Notes: generated by a model not told the origin, from the letters alone. A stretch of 64,000 nt of DNA from Microbacterium sp. (GCA_031277945.1 JAITLK010000001.1:279217-343216), one strand, 5' to 3'. Positions 8,779-18,537 are shown, counted from the first letter of the stretch. Numbers and translations: made by a program.

Positions 8779-9089
8779 TGAAAGCCCCCTCAAGATGTTG
8801 GCTCGCTCAACAACACTCTCCGCGAGGCGTCTGGGCCGAGGTGACGTCGGTTACCGCAGCGCCGAGCTCAATCGTAGCTACCCGCCCACGACACCCCAAG
8901 CCTCCGCCGCCGCGCACCAGTGTAGAGAAGGGCCGTCGGAAACTCGCGTCGCCCACGACTCTCTGGCCCGCACGTCCTGGGCGCCAGTAGCCATTCCGCA
9001 AGCAAGACCTAACGCGAGTCGAACCCGCGACGTCACGATCACCGACCGTTTCGCACAACGCGCACCAGGGGGACGTGTGAGGCAGATGC
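8779..9089. other. Intergenic gap between the SIR2 gene and the next leftward gene
   Basis: These 311 bases must contain the promoter of the SIR2 gene. The only visible oddity is at about 9005-9030: read leftward, the T-loop-like TTCGACT is flanked by CGCG on both sides, but a proper tRNA cannot be completed. I see no gene. Confidence 0.45.
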
Positions 9090-10076
9090 CTAAACGCTCT
9101 GGTAGATCGCCGAAAGAGACCTGGCACCAGTGCGAAGATCCGACTCTGCCTGCTCGATATCGCCGAGACTAATCAAACCCGAATACGTTAACTCCGCCTT
9201 GAAGCCCAGTTGCTGTCCCGCCTTTACGATGGTTGCCTGCAATCCTGCAAGTGCTGCGTGGCGGAATCGTAGTTGGAAGCGGCGGAATCGTAGTTCGCGC
9301 CATAACACGTAGGGTTCGAGCATCTCGTCGGTGAACAGGTTGCGGCCGGTCCACCCGATCTCTCTTGTTGCGGTCAGGAGCAGCCTTTGAGTCGCGGATC
9401 GGTGTTCTTCCACGCTGAAACTGGCGCCAGCTGCACCGGCGTTCGTAAGCATGTCAACAGACACGAACTGCTCGGCCGCAGCTGCGCGAAGGACGGTAGC
9501 GACACTGCTCACTAGCCTGCGCATTTCAGGATCGATGTCAATGTGGACGAGGTTCTCGCTCTCCAGGGGGAGGTAGTGCAGTCCATCCGGGGTCGTGAGC
9601 GCGCTAAGGGCAGCGGGAACGTACTGAATCGCTTTGCCCCCACGTTCAGAGAGTGTCCGCGGCTCGACTCGTTCGATCCTGAAGGCGACAGGTTGATCAC
9701 CGTTGTCCGCTGGGCAGAGGTAGTCGATCTCGTACGTGGCGGGACCAAACAGGAGCGTCCGAACGGCGTCCTCAACGAACGTGCGGACACCGTCCCGCAG
9801 GGTCCGCGCAGGGCCGTAAAGGGACGGCAGCGCCTGCCTGATCAGATCTTCAACCTGGGCGTCGTCTGCCTGGACGGTCACGGTGAAGCCGTTGTCGAGG
9901 TCCCTCCCGTAGGGAAGGACGTGGCTGAGGTCATCGGAGAGCATTCGCAGGTAAAAGCTCTCGTCTTCGTCGTCGTCCAGAAGCGCGGTCAGAGCGGGGT
10001 CATCTTCGACCGTCTCGTCGTACACGGCTCGCGACGACCGCGTGCTGATCAGCTGGTCATGCTCGTCATCATCCAC
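9090..10076 (-). CDS. Unrecognised protein coupled to an upstream membrane protein
   Basis: The frame is open further upstream, inside the preceding gene. The likely start is a GTG at 10076, which overlaps the upstream stop by 8 bases and is preceded by GGAGAGGGG at good spacing; this gives 328 residues. The N-terminus is very acidic (about residues 2-40). The middle has alternating strands with segments such as DAVRTLLFGPATYEIDY and AIQYVPAAL and a region ending ENLVHIDID. This faintly recalls phage portal or Mu gp29-like proteins, but I cannot claim homology. There is no signal peptide or membrane helix. The tight overlap with the 10069-12621 gene suggests equimolar production and a joint function, perhaps defence given the island. 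Confidence 0.7.
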   Translation of the reverse strand: MDDDEHDQLISTRSSRAVYDETVEDDPALTALLDDDEDESFYLRMLSDDLSHVLPYGRDLDNGFTVTVQADDAQVEDLIRQALPSLYGPARTLRDGVRTFVEDAVRTLLFGPATYEIDYLCPADNGDQPVAFRIERVEPRTLSERGGKAIQYVPAALSALTTPDGLHYLPLESENLVHIDIDPEMRRLVSSVATVLRAAAAEQFVSVDMLTNAGAAGASFSVEEHRSATQRLLLTATREIGWTGRNLFTDEMLEPYVLWRELRFRRFQLRFRHAALAGLQATIVKAGQQLGFKAELTYSGLISLGDIEQAESDLRTGARSLSAIYQSV

Positions 10077-12621
10077 GAGGGTTCCCCTCTCCACGGATTC
10101 GTTCGAGCTGATCGAGGAGCATCGTCGTGTTACGGGGCAACGTTGCATCTTCATCAAGGTGCCCTCGCAGATACTCGGCGATGAACAGGTCAGTCGCGTC
10201 CCACGAGAGTCTCGCTCGCTCCCGGGCGAACGCAGTGACGATCGCGCTGGCGTGTGCTCGAGGTATCGGGGCGCGTCGAGAGCGGAACAGGCCACGTTCT
10301 GGTGCCGCGATACCGCGTTCTGCGAAGAGATGACCGAGCCGTTGCTGTCGCGAGGTCCGAGCAAGTCCCCCTGCTATCGCCGACGGTGTGGACTCCAGAC
10401 CGATCATGATGTCGACGATGCTCTGCGCTAGCACTCCGGTGGTGCTGGCCGCGATCGACGCGTTCCAGATCTTCCGAACATCTTCCCAGATGCCGGTACC
10501 GTCCAGCTCCTGCATGAGAAGCGCATAGCCGCTAAGTTCTACCAGCGTCACCAGCGGTTCGACAATCCAGACGAACTTCATATCTCCCGACGCATCGTTC
10601 AAATCTGCGCGAAGCCGCTCCCGCACCGCATCAGTCTCGATGAAGACCACTCTGAACAGCTGCCGCGCTACATCCGCACGGCCGGTAAGGATGGTGTCGA
10701 ACGTTGAATCGACCAGGATCCGATAAGTCTGACCGAACAAGTCGGGCTGATCCGAGCTGTGCGAGGGCTCGTGCAAGTGTGGAATACATGCCGCGAGTTG
10801 GCGCAGAAGATCCTCATCGAGCTGCTGAGTGAACGCCGTGCCGTCAGGCGCCTCGGGCCAGGATTCGTCAGCGGTCTCCGCGTGCCGCAGTGTGCTGAGG
10901 CGAGTGAACGCAGAGTCAATCGAGGCATGATGTGACCGCATCTTCGAGACCAGCTCGCGCGCCGAGATGACCATAACCGCAGCATGGGCGAATCGGCCCT
11001 CGTCGATCTGATGTTGAATGAGCGACGTCAGCTGCGGTTCGATACCGCGGATGAGGGTGTGATAGCTACTGAGCACAGCTCTCGCGAACTCGCGAGCACA
11101 CACATGGTGTATCCACCACGTTGGCGTGATGAGCTGCCCTTCGGCCTCCCGCTCACGTACCAGACTGGCGGCGATCTTCGCGAGCTGGACGACGACAGGC
11201 CGCGGCAAGACCACTTCCGACGGCGGCGCGGGGTCGGCTACCGCGCGGTCGAAGGCGCTGGCGAGATCATCCTCGGCGAGAGTCCGCACCGCATGCACAT
11301 AGCCGAGCCAAAGATCGGTCATCGAGGAGATACTGCGCTCCGCAGCCGCAAGAGTATTCAGTTGTACCTGCTGGCCGCCGCCTGGCTGCTTCTTGTCGTC
11401 ATCCACGGCGTAGACCATTGCCTCCGTGAACGTTTTCGCGAACAGCAGTGCCTCCTCGATTTGCAGACGGGAGCCAAGTAGCTTCACGAGTGGACTGCCG
11501 CGATCGGCGAGTTCTACGGCGGTCGCATCATGCCCGTCTCGGATCAGTGAGGTGAGAAGCCGGTTCAGGGCATCTGTGATTCCTCGTTCCACCCAGAGCG
11601 GATCGGGCTCCAGCGCAGGTGTGACTCCGGTCGATGTCGCCAGCGCCATGCTCAGGCGATGGTGGTCCAGAGTGAGCCAGTTCGGGTGAGACGGTGTGAC
11701 TCCCCACCAGTCACCGGTTGTGGGAATCGAGCCCTTGGCGTTTGCATAGCGGGCTGAGATGCTGAGGAGCTGGTTGGCGACACGGCGCGAAGCGGAGGGT
11801 TCTGACGCCTGCTCCTGAGACAGCAACACCGTGATCTGTCGGTAGAGGCGAAGCACTTGGGATGCCTCATGGTGGGCTATCACCAGGTTGGCCTTGTCCG
11901 AGGCGGTTGCAGGCGTCGTCACGCGACGCAGTGCTCGATCGAATCGCGCAGGCAGGGCCTGGCTGAGTGTGGACGGGTCGAAGAAGTTGAAGAGCTTGTT
12001 GCCCAACAGCATCAGCCTAAGCACCGCGTTGAGTGACAGCAGTCCCAGGACAACTATGCTCACCACGCTGAGCTCTCGCACGAATGCACCGACCAGCAAG
12101 AGGAGCACCCCGAACACGAGGGCGCGCACCACGCCTCGGACGTAGATCACGCTGCTGCGTTCCTCGATGAAGAGCGTGCGGATTTCTGCGGGAACCGACC
12201 GGTAGGTAGTCGAGGCCACTACGCCGACCGTTGTGAAGAACAGCGCGAGGAAAGTGGCCGTGGCGGTGACCGACGCACCGATGAGAGTCTGGTATGAGTT
12301 GGGTTCAAAGCGTCGGCTGAGTTCGCCCAGGGGGCCGGGAAGGTATGCCGCGCCCCATGCGAGGACTTCGCACACCGCGACCAGAAGAGCAGCCGACAGT
12401 GCCGGCCACACCGACCGCTTGGCAAGAGTTGCTGCGATCCCGAGATCGCGCTGCTGGTCTTCCAGACCACCCCGAAGACGCTGCCCACGAATGGAGCGCT
12501 GTAACTCGCGGCGAGACCGATGTTGTCGTTTCGTCCAGTAGCGCAGGGTCCCGAGTTCTCGAAGCCGGGCAGCGGTGCGCTTGGCCGCTGGATCGCCGCG
12601 GCGACTCATCACGTCGTCCAT
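10069..12621 (-). CDS. Large membrane-anchored protein, four N-terminal helices, unknown function
   Basis: A frame of 865 residues runs from a GTG at 12666; the first ATG, at 12621 (850 residues), is used here, and neither start has a clear ribosome binding site. In the long numbering, hydrophobic helices lie at about 86-109, 127-151, 177-198 and 200-223, after an 85-residue very basic cytoplasmic segment. The ~640-residue remainder is soluble, helix-rich and lacks motifs I recognise. The first part resembles the general layout of DUF2254-like membrane proteins, but this is only a likeness. It is the first gene of a two-gene leftward unit with the 9090-10076 gene, overlapping by 8 bases. A membrane effector in a two-component defence system is one reading; a transporter-like role is not excluded. 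Confidence 0.75.
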   Translation of the reverse strand: MDDVMSRRGDPAAKRTAARLRELGTLRYWTKRQHRSRRELQRSIRGQRLRGGLEDQQRDLGIAATLAKRSVWPALSAALLVAVCEVLAWGAAYLPGPLGELSRRFEPNSYQTLIGASVTATATFLALFFTTVGVVASTTYRSVPAEIRTLFIEERSSVIYVRGVVRALVFGVLLLLVGAFVRELSVVSIVVLGLLSLNAVLRLMLLGNKLFNFFDPSTLSQALPARFDRALRRVTTPATASDKANLVIAHHEASQVLRLYRQITVLLSQEQASEPSASRRVANQLLSISARYANAKGSIPTTGDWWGVTPSHPNWLTLDHHRLSMALATSTGVTPALEPDPLWVERGITDALNRLLTSLIRDGHDATAVELADRGSPLVKLLGSRLQIEEALLFAKTFTEAMVYAVDDDKKQPGGGQQVQLNTLAAAERSISSMTDLWLGYVHAVRTLAEDDLASAFDRAVADPAPPSEVVLPRPVVVQLAKIAASLVREREAEGQLITPTWWIHHVCAREFARAVLSSYHTLIRGIEPQLTSLIQHQIDEGRFAHAAVMVISARELVSKMRSHHASIDSAFTRLSTLRHAETADESWPEAPDGTAFTQQLDEDLLRQLAACIPHLHEPSHSSDQPDLFGQTYRILVDSTFDTILTGRADVARQLFRVVFIETDAVRERLRADLNDASGDMKFVWIVEPLVTLVELSGYALLMQELDGTGIWEDVRKIWNASIAASTTGVLAQSIVDIMIGLESTPSAIAGGLARTSRQQRLGHLFAERGIAAPERGLFRSRRAPIPRAHASAIVTAFARERARLSWDATDLFIAEYLRGHLDEDATLPRNTTMLLDQLERIRGEGNPRG

Positions 12622-13175
12622 CGCACCGTCAGCGTGTGACTGACGCTTCCTGGCGGAGCGCAGCACCAGCTGCGCTCACACACCAGGATCGCCGTCATGA
12701 CCCAAATCTACGCGTGCGAGGACTCCCGACACCGCGGCGTAACGGCGTGGCGTCGACCCCCGGTCAGCGCCGGCAGCGATTCACCGGCTCAGCACATGGG
12801 TCCTCCGGAGCCGAGAACCTTGAAGCTCGACGCCCTACCCGCGGCTTGTCTCGCGACGAGCGCCCGGACTGACTTGGAGCGGTGGACGAAGCGCGACGCC
12901 GCTGCCACTCAATGGTCGACGGACGGTTGCCACCGACACGCCGCCCTCGGCACCGACCTGCGCCAACGTCATTCCCTCCAGGTACAACTCCGTCGCACGC
13001 TCCGCTCCCGCCATTCAGGCTGCTGCCCAAGGAAATCGATCCTGAGACTGGGGGCCGATCTTCATTCGGACCGTCCGCATTTGGTCTGCCCTCGACCACT
13101 CGCTTGAGCACACCTCAACTCCACTCGCCGCGTCTTTTCTCTTGCGATGACAGCGGCCCGTGATGAAATACGACT
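12622..13175. other. Intergenic stretch between divergent island genes
   Basis: About 550 bases separate the leftward membrane-protein gene from the rightward DUF4365 gene and should carry both promoters. It also holds a short leftward helix-turn-helix frame (12835-13014). Other frames here have no recognisable content. Confidence 0.5.
12835..13014 (-). pseudogene. 59-codon helix-turn-helix remnant or micro-gene
   Basis: Reading leftward from an ATG at 13014, immediately after an in-frame TGA, gives 59 residues ending at a TAG. The first 45 read as a resolvase/transposase-type helix-turn-helix: ELYLEGMTLAQVGAEGGVSV, then ATVRRPLSGSGVALRPP. The pattern of Glu-Leu-Tyr, Gly, Val, Gly-Val-Ser, Thr-Val-Arg and Arg-Pro-Pro is typical of the small DNA-binding domain at the C-terminus of serine recombinases and of tiny stand-alone HTH proteins of actinobacterial islands. 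No catalytic domain precedes it, so it is probably the leftover end of a recombinase or transposase gene. An intact small regulator cannot be excluded. Confidence 0.5.
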
Positions 13176-16100
13176 GTGGCCTCCCAGATTGCGACCGAGC
13201 TGACGAACCGGCGATCCGTCGCGCTCACCGAGACGGTCGTACTTGACAGCCTCGGGTGGCTGTTCCGCAGTCAGGAGACGAGCGACTTCGGCATTGACGC
13301 ACACGTCGAAATCACGACAGACGAACGGGCAACAGGGGAGCTCATAGCCCTGCAGATCAAGGGCGGGTCCAGCGCGTTCAAGACTCCGACCGAGGACGGC
13401 TGGTACTTTTCGGTCACCGCTAAGCACGCCGATTACTGGCTCAATCACTCGCTGCCTGTGCTGCTGGTGCTGGCGGATCTCGATTCGAGTCGATGCTTCT
13501 GGCAAGTCATCGATTCGAACACCTTGGAGTCAACGGGCAAGAACTACAAAGTCCTCGTACCGCGGGTGAATGACGTTTCCGCGGCGTCAGACGAGTGGCA
13601 AGGGCTCACTCGTAGATACCTTGAAAACACAGACCTGCTTTACGAGACGAACAGCCAACGGCTGCCGCCCGCCTCAGTCGTTCGACTTGACGAGCTTCGG
13701 AAGACGGACTCGCTCGCCGCGGCCTCCCTCGCTGCGGACCTTGCAGCCGGGCGGGGCAATCCCCGGGAGGCGATAGCGGAGCTCGTGCGATCTCGGCGTA
13801 CGTGGCTAGACCGGCATGGTGTGGTCGCATGGGCAGTGGTCGCGCTCTACGCGCGCGACCATGGCCTTTTCCGGGAGGCTGCGGACGCCTTCGTCCATCT
13901 CGCCGATCTTCGTCCGGAGAGGCGCGCGACCAATCTCGGCGATGCGGCTCTCATGCTGTTAAACATCGACGACGCTAAGGCACTCAAGCTCGCCGAGTCC
14001 GCGTACGCTCATGACCCATCCGACTCTGCCGCGCTCGTCGCGATGGCGTTCCTCCGACCTGACGATGCGCACTTTGCAGAGGAGCTCGAAGGGAGGGTCG
14101 ATCTGCGTTCGATCGCCTACTTCGCCAACATGGCCTCCCGTCGTGGAGAAGACTCCGACGCCATCCGCTTGTTCACGTCGGTCTTGGATGGGTCCAACGA
14201 GCAGAGTGGGGTGCGCGTTGAGCTGTCCAGGCTCTATTGCCGACGGTATATCTCCGCCCACTCCAACCCGGGCGATTTGAAGGCAGCCCGCGACTTCGCC
14301 TTCGAGGCGCTGACAGCCCGACGGCGGTGGACGAACGCGACAGACGGCGCACTTGCCGCGTACGCGCGTACGCTGGCTCTCGACTCGAGATATGACGAAG
14401 CACTGCAGACAGTCACGCGGCCACCAACCGGAACCGCGTCCAAGACTGAAGCCGAGTCGGCGGAGGTCGCGCTCATCGCCCTTGACGTAGCACGCCGTCT
14501 TGAGCGGTTCGACCTACTTCCGGGGATCGTCGAAATCATCGCCGACCCGACCGATCGTGAGCTAGCAGCTGAGGAGGCGCGGCTCTCACAGGGTGCCACG
14601 CGCGAGGAGCTCATCGCTCACGAACGAATGATGCTCAGCCGCGCCCTTGACGCCCGCGACGCGCAGATGGCTTTTCGAGCCGCGCTGAATCTCGCACTGT
14701 ATGGGATAGACGAGAGCGTCCAGATGACCGAGTTGGAGCCGCTGAAGGCATACGTCCAACTGGTCAGAGTCATTGCAGCCACCCGCGAGGATCCCACTGG
14801 CAACCTCCCCAAGCTCCGCTCGCTTGCAAAGACCGAGATCACCGCCGCCGAGCTAGTCATCCAGGTCCTCATCGACCTTGACCGTTATCAGGATGCCGCC
14901 GAAGCCTGCGACCTGTACTTCGCGATCTTCGCGAACGCCTCGTTCATCTCGAGCAAGGTGAAGGCGCTGTTCCTCAATGATGACAAGGAGGGCGCGCTGG
15001 CGCTGCTCAACGATGCCCTCGCCAAGAACTTGCTCGCGGGCCAGCCCCAGTACGAGGCGCACCGGCTGCTGGGCCAGCACTATGCCGACCTCCGGCAGTG
15101 GGAGCTAGCAGTCCATCACTTCCGTGAGCTCATCGCACAGTCGCCCGTCCTCCCTCGTGACGGATTCTGGAATCTGCTGCAGTGCCTGGTCGCAACGGGA
15201 GACCCCGTGGGCGCCCGTGGGCTTCTCGACGAGCTTCGCGTGGATCCGGAGACGGAACCCGAGATCATTATCTGGTTACGAGTCGTGGCTGCGACGGGCT
15301 GGACGGAATCCACCGCCAGCTTCGCGGTAACGCTCTCCCTCTCGGAAGGGATCACTCCGCAGCTGGCCACGTCTTTAGTAGGAACGGTCATCCTCGATAC
15401 CCAAGGGACGCCTCCGTCTGGCGAGGATGATGGTTCTCGGCCTGGCGATGCTCGTCCCCTCGTGAACGGAGACATTCATCGCCAGGCGTTCGAGGTGATG
15501 CAGGATCTCATCGACGAACATAGGGGCCACCTCGCCATCCGCAGCATCGATGCGGACGTAGGCACTCTCATCGACGAGCTGAAGCAGACGTTTCCGCCGG
15601 AGAGAGTGAAACCGCTGCGCGCGCTCGCTCGTCAAGTTGCCGCCGGCACTATTCCTATCGGCTTCATCAGCGAGGTTCGAAACGACCCGTATGGGCTTCT
15701 GCTGGCGGGGAGATACCGTCAGGCGCGGATCGCGTCCTCACCGGATTCTGCCGACCACGCGAGCGAGACCGACGCCGCGCTCGCCGCTCTCAACGGGCGC
15801 GTCGTCGTCGATCTGTCGGCAGTGGAACTCGCCATCCACCTGGATGCGTGGAGCGAGTGCGAGGGCCAGTTCAACGTCGTCGCAATCTCCACCGCGCAGC
15901 GCACCGATGCTCAGACGTCGGTGGCCACGGCTCGGAGCGCGACCGGTTCGGGCGGAACCCTCGGAGTCGACGCCGATGGAAACCCGTACATGACCGAGTT
16001 CGACCCGGCCGCGCAGATGGCGACGCTTCGTCGATGCCAGGACGTCGAACAGGCCACCCGCGGTCTGCATACGATCGACGTCGGAGATGAGCTTACCTTC

Positions 16101-16823
16101 GCGAACGCGTTGAACGGTCTTGGCCTGTCAACCTGGGTGACGTCTCTCGAAGCAGCCGGCAGACAAGGGGTTGCGCTATGGTCGGACGACCTGGCGCAGC
16201 GACAGCTTGCGAAGGATCTCGGCATCCCAACCTTCGGCACCGTCAACCTACTCGAAGGTCTTCGCTTCTCTCGCCTCGATGAGCCAGCCACCGGCGACTC
16301 CGCGGACGAAGTCTACGAAGAACAGCACGCGTTCGTTCGGCGTCTTCTGGAAATGCGCGTTGTCGACCAGCCCGTGACGGTGGACGACCTCATCGAGAAC
16401 ATTGCTCAACATCCCGGCAACCTAGCGCCAGCGTCCGACGTCATCGCTCGAGCCGCGTGGTGGCGGACGGAGGCACCGGCTGAAGGATGGACCCGGGTCC
16501 TCCAGGCGGTGCGGCTCCACGCTCCGGACTACCTCCGCGTCTGGCAGGCGCGTGCAATGAGCGGGATCCTGATTGCGGCGCCGGCTGAAGCCGCGCCTCG
16601 CCTCGTTGCCGCCTTGGCGGTCCAGGGGACCTTGGCGCAAGTTTCCGTCGCTGACGTTGTCGAAGGCTTCCGCGTTGGCGACCAGGTGTGCACTCACCAT
16701 GAGCTATCCCCGGCATCAGCGCACATCGCCTGGGCGGTCACCGCGGTCGCGAGCAAGCGGGACGGGCTCGATCTCGAGGAGTTCACGGCGCAGATTCTCG
16801 CGGGGCTCCCGTCGCCTGACTGA
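13176..16823 (+). CDS. DUF4365 nuclease-like domain, TPR-like middle, PIN-like C-terminal segment
   Basis: The 1215-residue protein starts at a GTG. Residues 1-150 match the DUF4365 layout, a PD-(D/E)XK-like fold: E19 in the first helix, DFGID (37-41), ALQIKGGS with Q60 and K62, then YWLNHSLPVLLVL. Residues ~180-780 are helix pairs with TPR-like spacing (repeated A/L/G/Y patterns). A PIN-like segment follows at about 876-1030: it begins VVVDLSAVEL with D879 and contains WSDDLAQRQLAKDLGIPTFGT with D1004 and D1005, very like the second acidic cluster of PIN nucleases. The last ~180 residues are helical. Two nuclease-type modules on one repeat scaffold suggest a defence effector, by inference. 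It converges on the serine recombinase gene. Confidence 0.78.
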   Translation: MASQIATELTNRRSVALTETVVLDSLGWLFRSQETSDFGIDAHVEITTDERATGELIALQIKGGSSAFKTPTEDGWYFSVTAKHADYWLNHSLPVLLVLADLDSSRCFWQVIDSNTLESTGKNYKVLVPRVNDVSAASDEWQGLTRRYLENTDLLYETNSQRLPPASVVRLDELRKTDSLAAASLAADLAAGRGNPREAIAELVRSRRTWLDRHGVVAWAVVALYARDHGLFREAADAFVHLADLRPERRATNLGDAALMLLNIDDAKALKLAESAYAHDPSDSAALVAMAFLRPDDAHFAEELEGRVDLRSIAYFANMASRRGEDSDAIRLFTSVLDGSNEQSGVRVELSRLYCRRYISAHSNPGDLKAARDFAFEALTARRRWTNATDGALAAYARTLALDSRYDEALQTVTRPPTGTASKTEAESAEVALIALDVARRLERFDLLPGIVEIIADPTDRELAAEEARLSQGATREELIAHERMMLSRALDARDAQMAFRAALNLALYGIDESVQMTELEPLKAYVQLVRVIAATREDPTGNLPKLRSLAKTEITAAELVIQVLIDLDRYQDAAEACDLYFAIFANASFISSKVKALFLNDDKEGALALLNDALAKNLLAGQPQYEAHRLLGQHYADLRQWELAVHHFRELIAQSPVLPRDGFWNLLQCLVATGDPVGARGLLDELRVDPETEPEIIIWLRVVAATGWTESTASFAVTLSLSEGITPQLATSLVGTVILDTQGTPPSGEDDGSRPGDARPLVNGDIHRQAFEVMQDLIDEHRGHLAIRSIDADVGTLIDELKQTFPPERVKPLRALARQVAAGTIPIGFISEVRNDPYGLLLAGRYRQARIASSPDSADHASETDAALAALNGRVVVDLSAVELAIHLDAWSECEGQFNVVAISTAQRTDAQTSVATARSATGSGGTLGVDADGNPYMTEFDPAAQMATLRRCQDVEQATRGLHTIDVGDELTFANALNGLGLSTWVTSLEAAGRQGVALWSDDLAQRQLAKDLGIPTFGTVNLLEGLRFSRLDEPATGDSADEVYEEQHAFVRRLLEMRVVDQPVTVDDLIENIAQHPGNLAPASDVIARAAWWRTEAPAEGWTRVLQAVRLHAPDYLRVWQARAMSGILIAAPAEAAPRLVAALAVQGTLAQVSVADVVEGFRVGDQVCTHHELSPASAHIAWAVTAVASKRDGLDLEEFTAQILAGLPSPD

Positions 16824-16950
16824 TCGACCCTATCCAAAGAACATGAGCCCACTCGTGAGGCGATCAGCACTGCGCAGGCAGAAGAGGCAGGTTCTGGTGG
16901 CTGCGTGAGGCCGTGAAGATATTCACGGCGGCGCTCGATTTCGGACATAG

Positions 16951-18537
16951 TCACCGGGATTCCGCGAATGGAGGGAGAACATCTCCGCTGACCGTGGCAT
17001 CGGCCTGGACGTTGATCTCGTCGAAGAGGGTTCGGCAGAGCGTACGTTTCTCGTCCTCAGTGCCGGTGTTGAAGCGTTGGTCAACGTTCTCGAGCTGGTC
17101 CAGCGCCTCCGTGATCTGTGAAGCCACGTGCCGCGTCTGCTGCGCGATGACGGTGAGCTGTTGCGCGATGCCGAGGAGTTCCCGGCGGATGCGGCCTTGC
17201 TCACGCTTGAGCATGTCGGTGCTAATCGCATCGACGTAGTAGGCGCGGAGCACACGCTCCTGTTCCCCACGCAACTCCTGCTCGCGCTCCTGGAGTCCCG
17301 CCCGTCCAGCGTCGGCCTCATCCAGGCCCGCATTGGATCCAGCGAGAAGCCGCTCCTCCACGCCCTGCCGATCCTCCGGGGTGAGGCTAATCTGTTCGAT
17401 CAATCGATGCACGGCCTTCTCGATCAGATGCACCTGCTGCGCTCTCAATGTGCAGGTAGTGCGGCCGCTGTGTCGGCCGAGGCACACGAAGTAGAAGTAC
17501 AGCGTCCCCCGGTTGTTACGCGTCCGGTTGTACATCATCGACGACCCGCACTCCCCGCACTTGAGCAGCCCCTTGAGGTAGTGGGTGTGCACGTCGCGGG
17601 TGCTCGTGTTCCGCCTTGCGGTGAGCGCATCCTGCACCCGCTGCCACAACGCCGGCTCCACGAGCGGTTCGTGCGTACCGGGGTACTCGACACCGACATA
17701 GGTAACGACCCCGCAGTAGTACGGGTTCCGGAGCATCTTCTGCAGCGAACTCACCGTCAATGTCCGGGGCGGCTTCCCTGCTCTGGATGCGAGGGTAAAC
17801 CCGAGCTGAGTCATACCGCGGGCGAGGCGATCAAGGCTCCACTCCCCTGTCGCGTACATCGTGAACGCCCACCGGATGATCTGCGCACGCTCCTCATCCA
17901 CTTCCACGATCCGCACCTCACGACCCTGCGCGTCGAAGGTGCGCACGTTCCGGTATCCGACCGGCGCGCGGTTCGGGGTGCCGCCGCGCATGGCCTTCTG
18001 CCGGAGCCCCTTGCTGACCTCGGTGGCGAGGTTGCGGGAGTAGAACTCCGCGATCGACGCCATGATCCCGTGCACCAGCCTTCCCGACGGCGACTCATCG
18101 ATCGCCTCGGTACTCGACACCAAACGGGCACCCGCGTCGGCGATCGCCTGCGTGATCTGCACGTCATCAGCACGGTTCCGGGCGAGCCGGTCGAGCTTGT
18201 GCACGACCACGATGTCGACCCGGTTGGCACGGATCCACTCGAGCATCTCCGTCAGCGCCGGACGCGCAGCAGAGCGCGCTGACTCACCGGCATCGACGAA
18301 CTCCTTCACCACCCACGCACCGAGTCCGTACGCGGTCTTCCGGTTCGCCTGCCGCTGCGCCGGGATCGAGAACCCCTCCCGCTCCCCCGCACGCTCCGCC
18401 TGCTCCCGGGTAGACACCCGCAGATACGACACCGCCCGCAACACCAGATCCGGCGAACCAGACGGCCCATCGACGTAATCGAGAAGGACCACGGATGAGG
18501 GCGAAGGAGCGGACGGAGCGACGGCAAGCAGCGACAT
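16951..18537 (-). CDS. Large serine recombinase
   Basis: The frame opens at 18675; an ATG at 18537 is preferred (528 residues), preceded by GGAGAA at rather long spacing. The resolvase catalytic domain begins AVSYLRVSTREQ, with the nucleophile Ser42, and contains the HKLDRLARN helix and the SGRLVHGIMASIAEF segment. A recombinase domain follows, then a zinc ribbon CGECGSSM with a later Cys pair, and a coiled-coil tail rich in Glu, Gln and Arg. This is the architecture of site-specific integrases and transposon resolvases that cut and rejoin DNA through a 5'-phosphoserine link. It sits inside an island that already has a tyrosine integrase, next to an internal tRNA-Ala scar. It may come from a second element that merged with this one. 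Confidence 0.92.
   Translation of the reverse strand: MSLLAVAPSAPSPSSVVLLDYVDGPSGSPDLVLRAVSYLRVSTREQAERAGEREGFSIPAQRQANRKTAYGLGAWVVKEFVDAGESARSAARPALTEMLEWIRANRVDIVVVHKLDRLARNRADDVQITQAIADAGARLVSSTEAIDESPSGRLVHGIMASIAEFYSRNLATEVSKGLRQKAMRGGTPNRAPVGYRNVRTFDAQGREVRIVEVDEERAQIIRWAFTMYATGEWSLDRLARGMTQLGFTLASRAGKPPRTLTVSSLQKMLRNPYYCGVVTYVGVEYPGTHEPLVEPALWQRVQDALTARRNTSTRDVHTHYLKGLLKCGECGSSMMYNRTRNNRGTLYFYFVCLGRHSGRTTCTLRAQQVHLIEKAVHRLIEQISLTPEDRQGVEERLLAGSNAGLDEADAGRAGLQEREQELRGEQERVLRAYYVDAISTDMLKREQGRIRRELLGIAQQLTVIAQQTRHVASQITEALDQLENVDQRFNTGTEDEKRTLCRTLFDEINVQADATVSGDVLPPFAESR

Noticed and set aside
9003-9035. T-arm-like sequence with TTCGACT loop in leftward sense
   Set aside because: The stem has a mismatch and neither an acceptor stem nor an anticodon arm can be completed, so a tRNA or tRNA scar is not supported.
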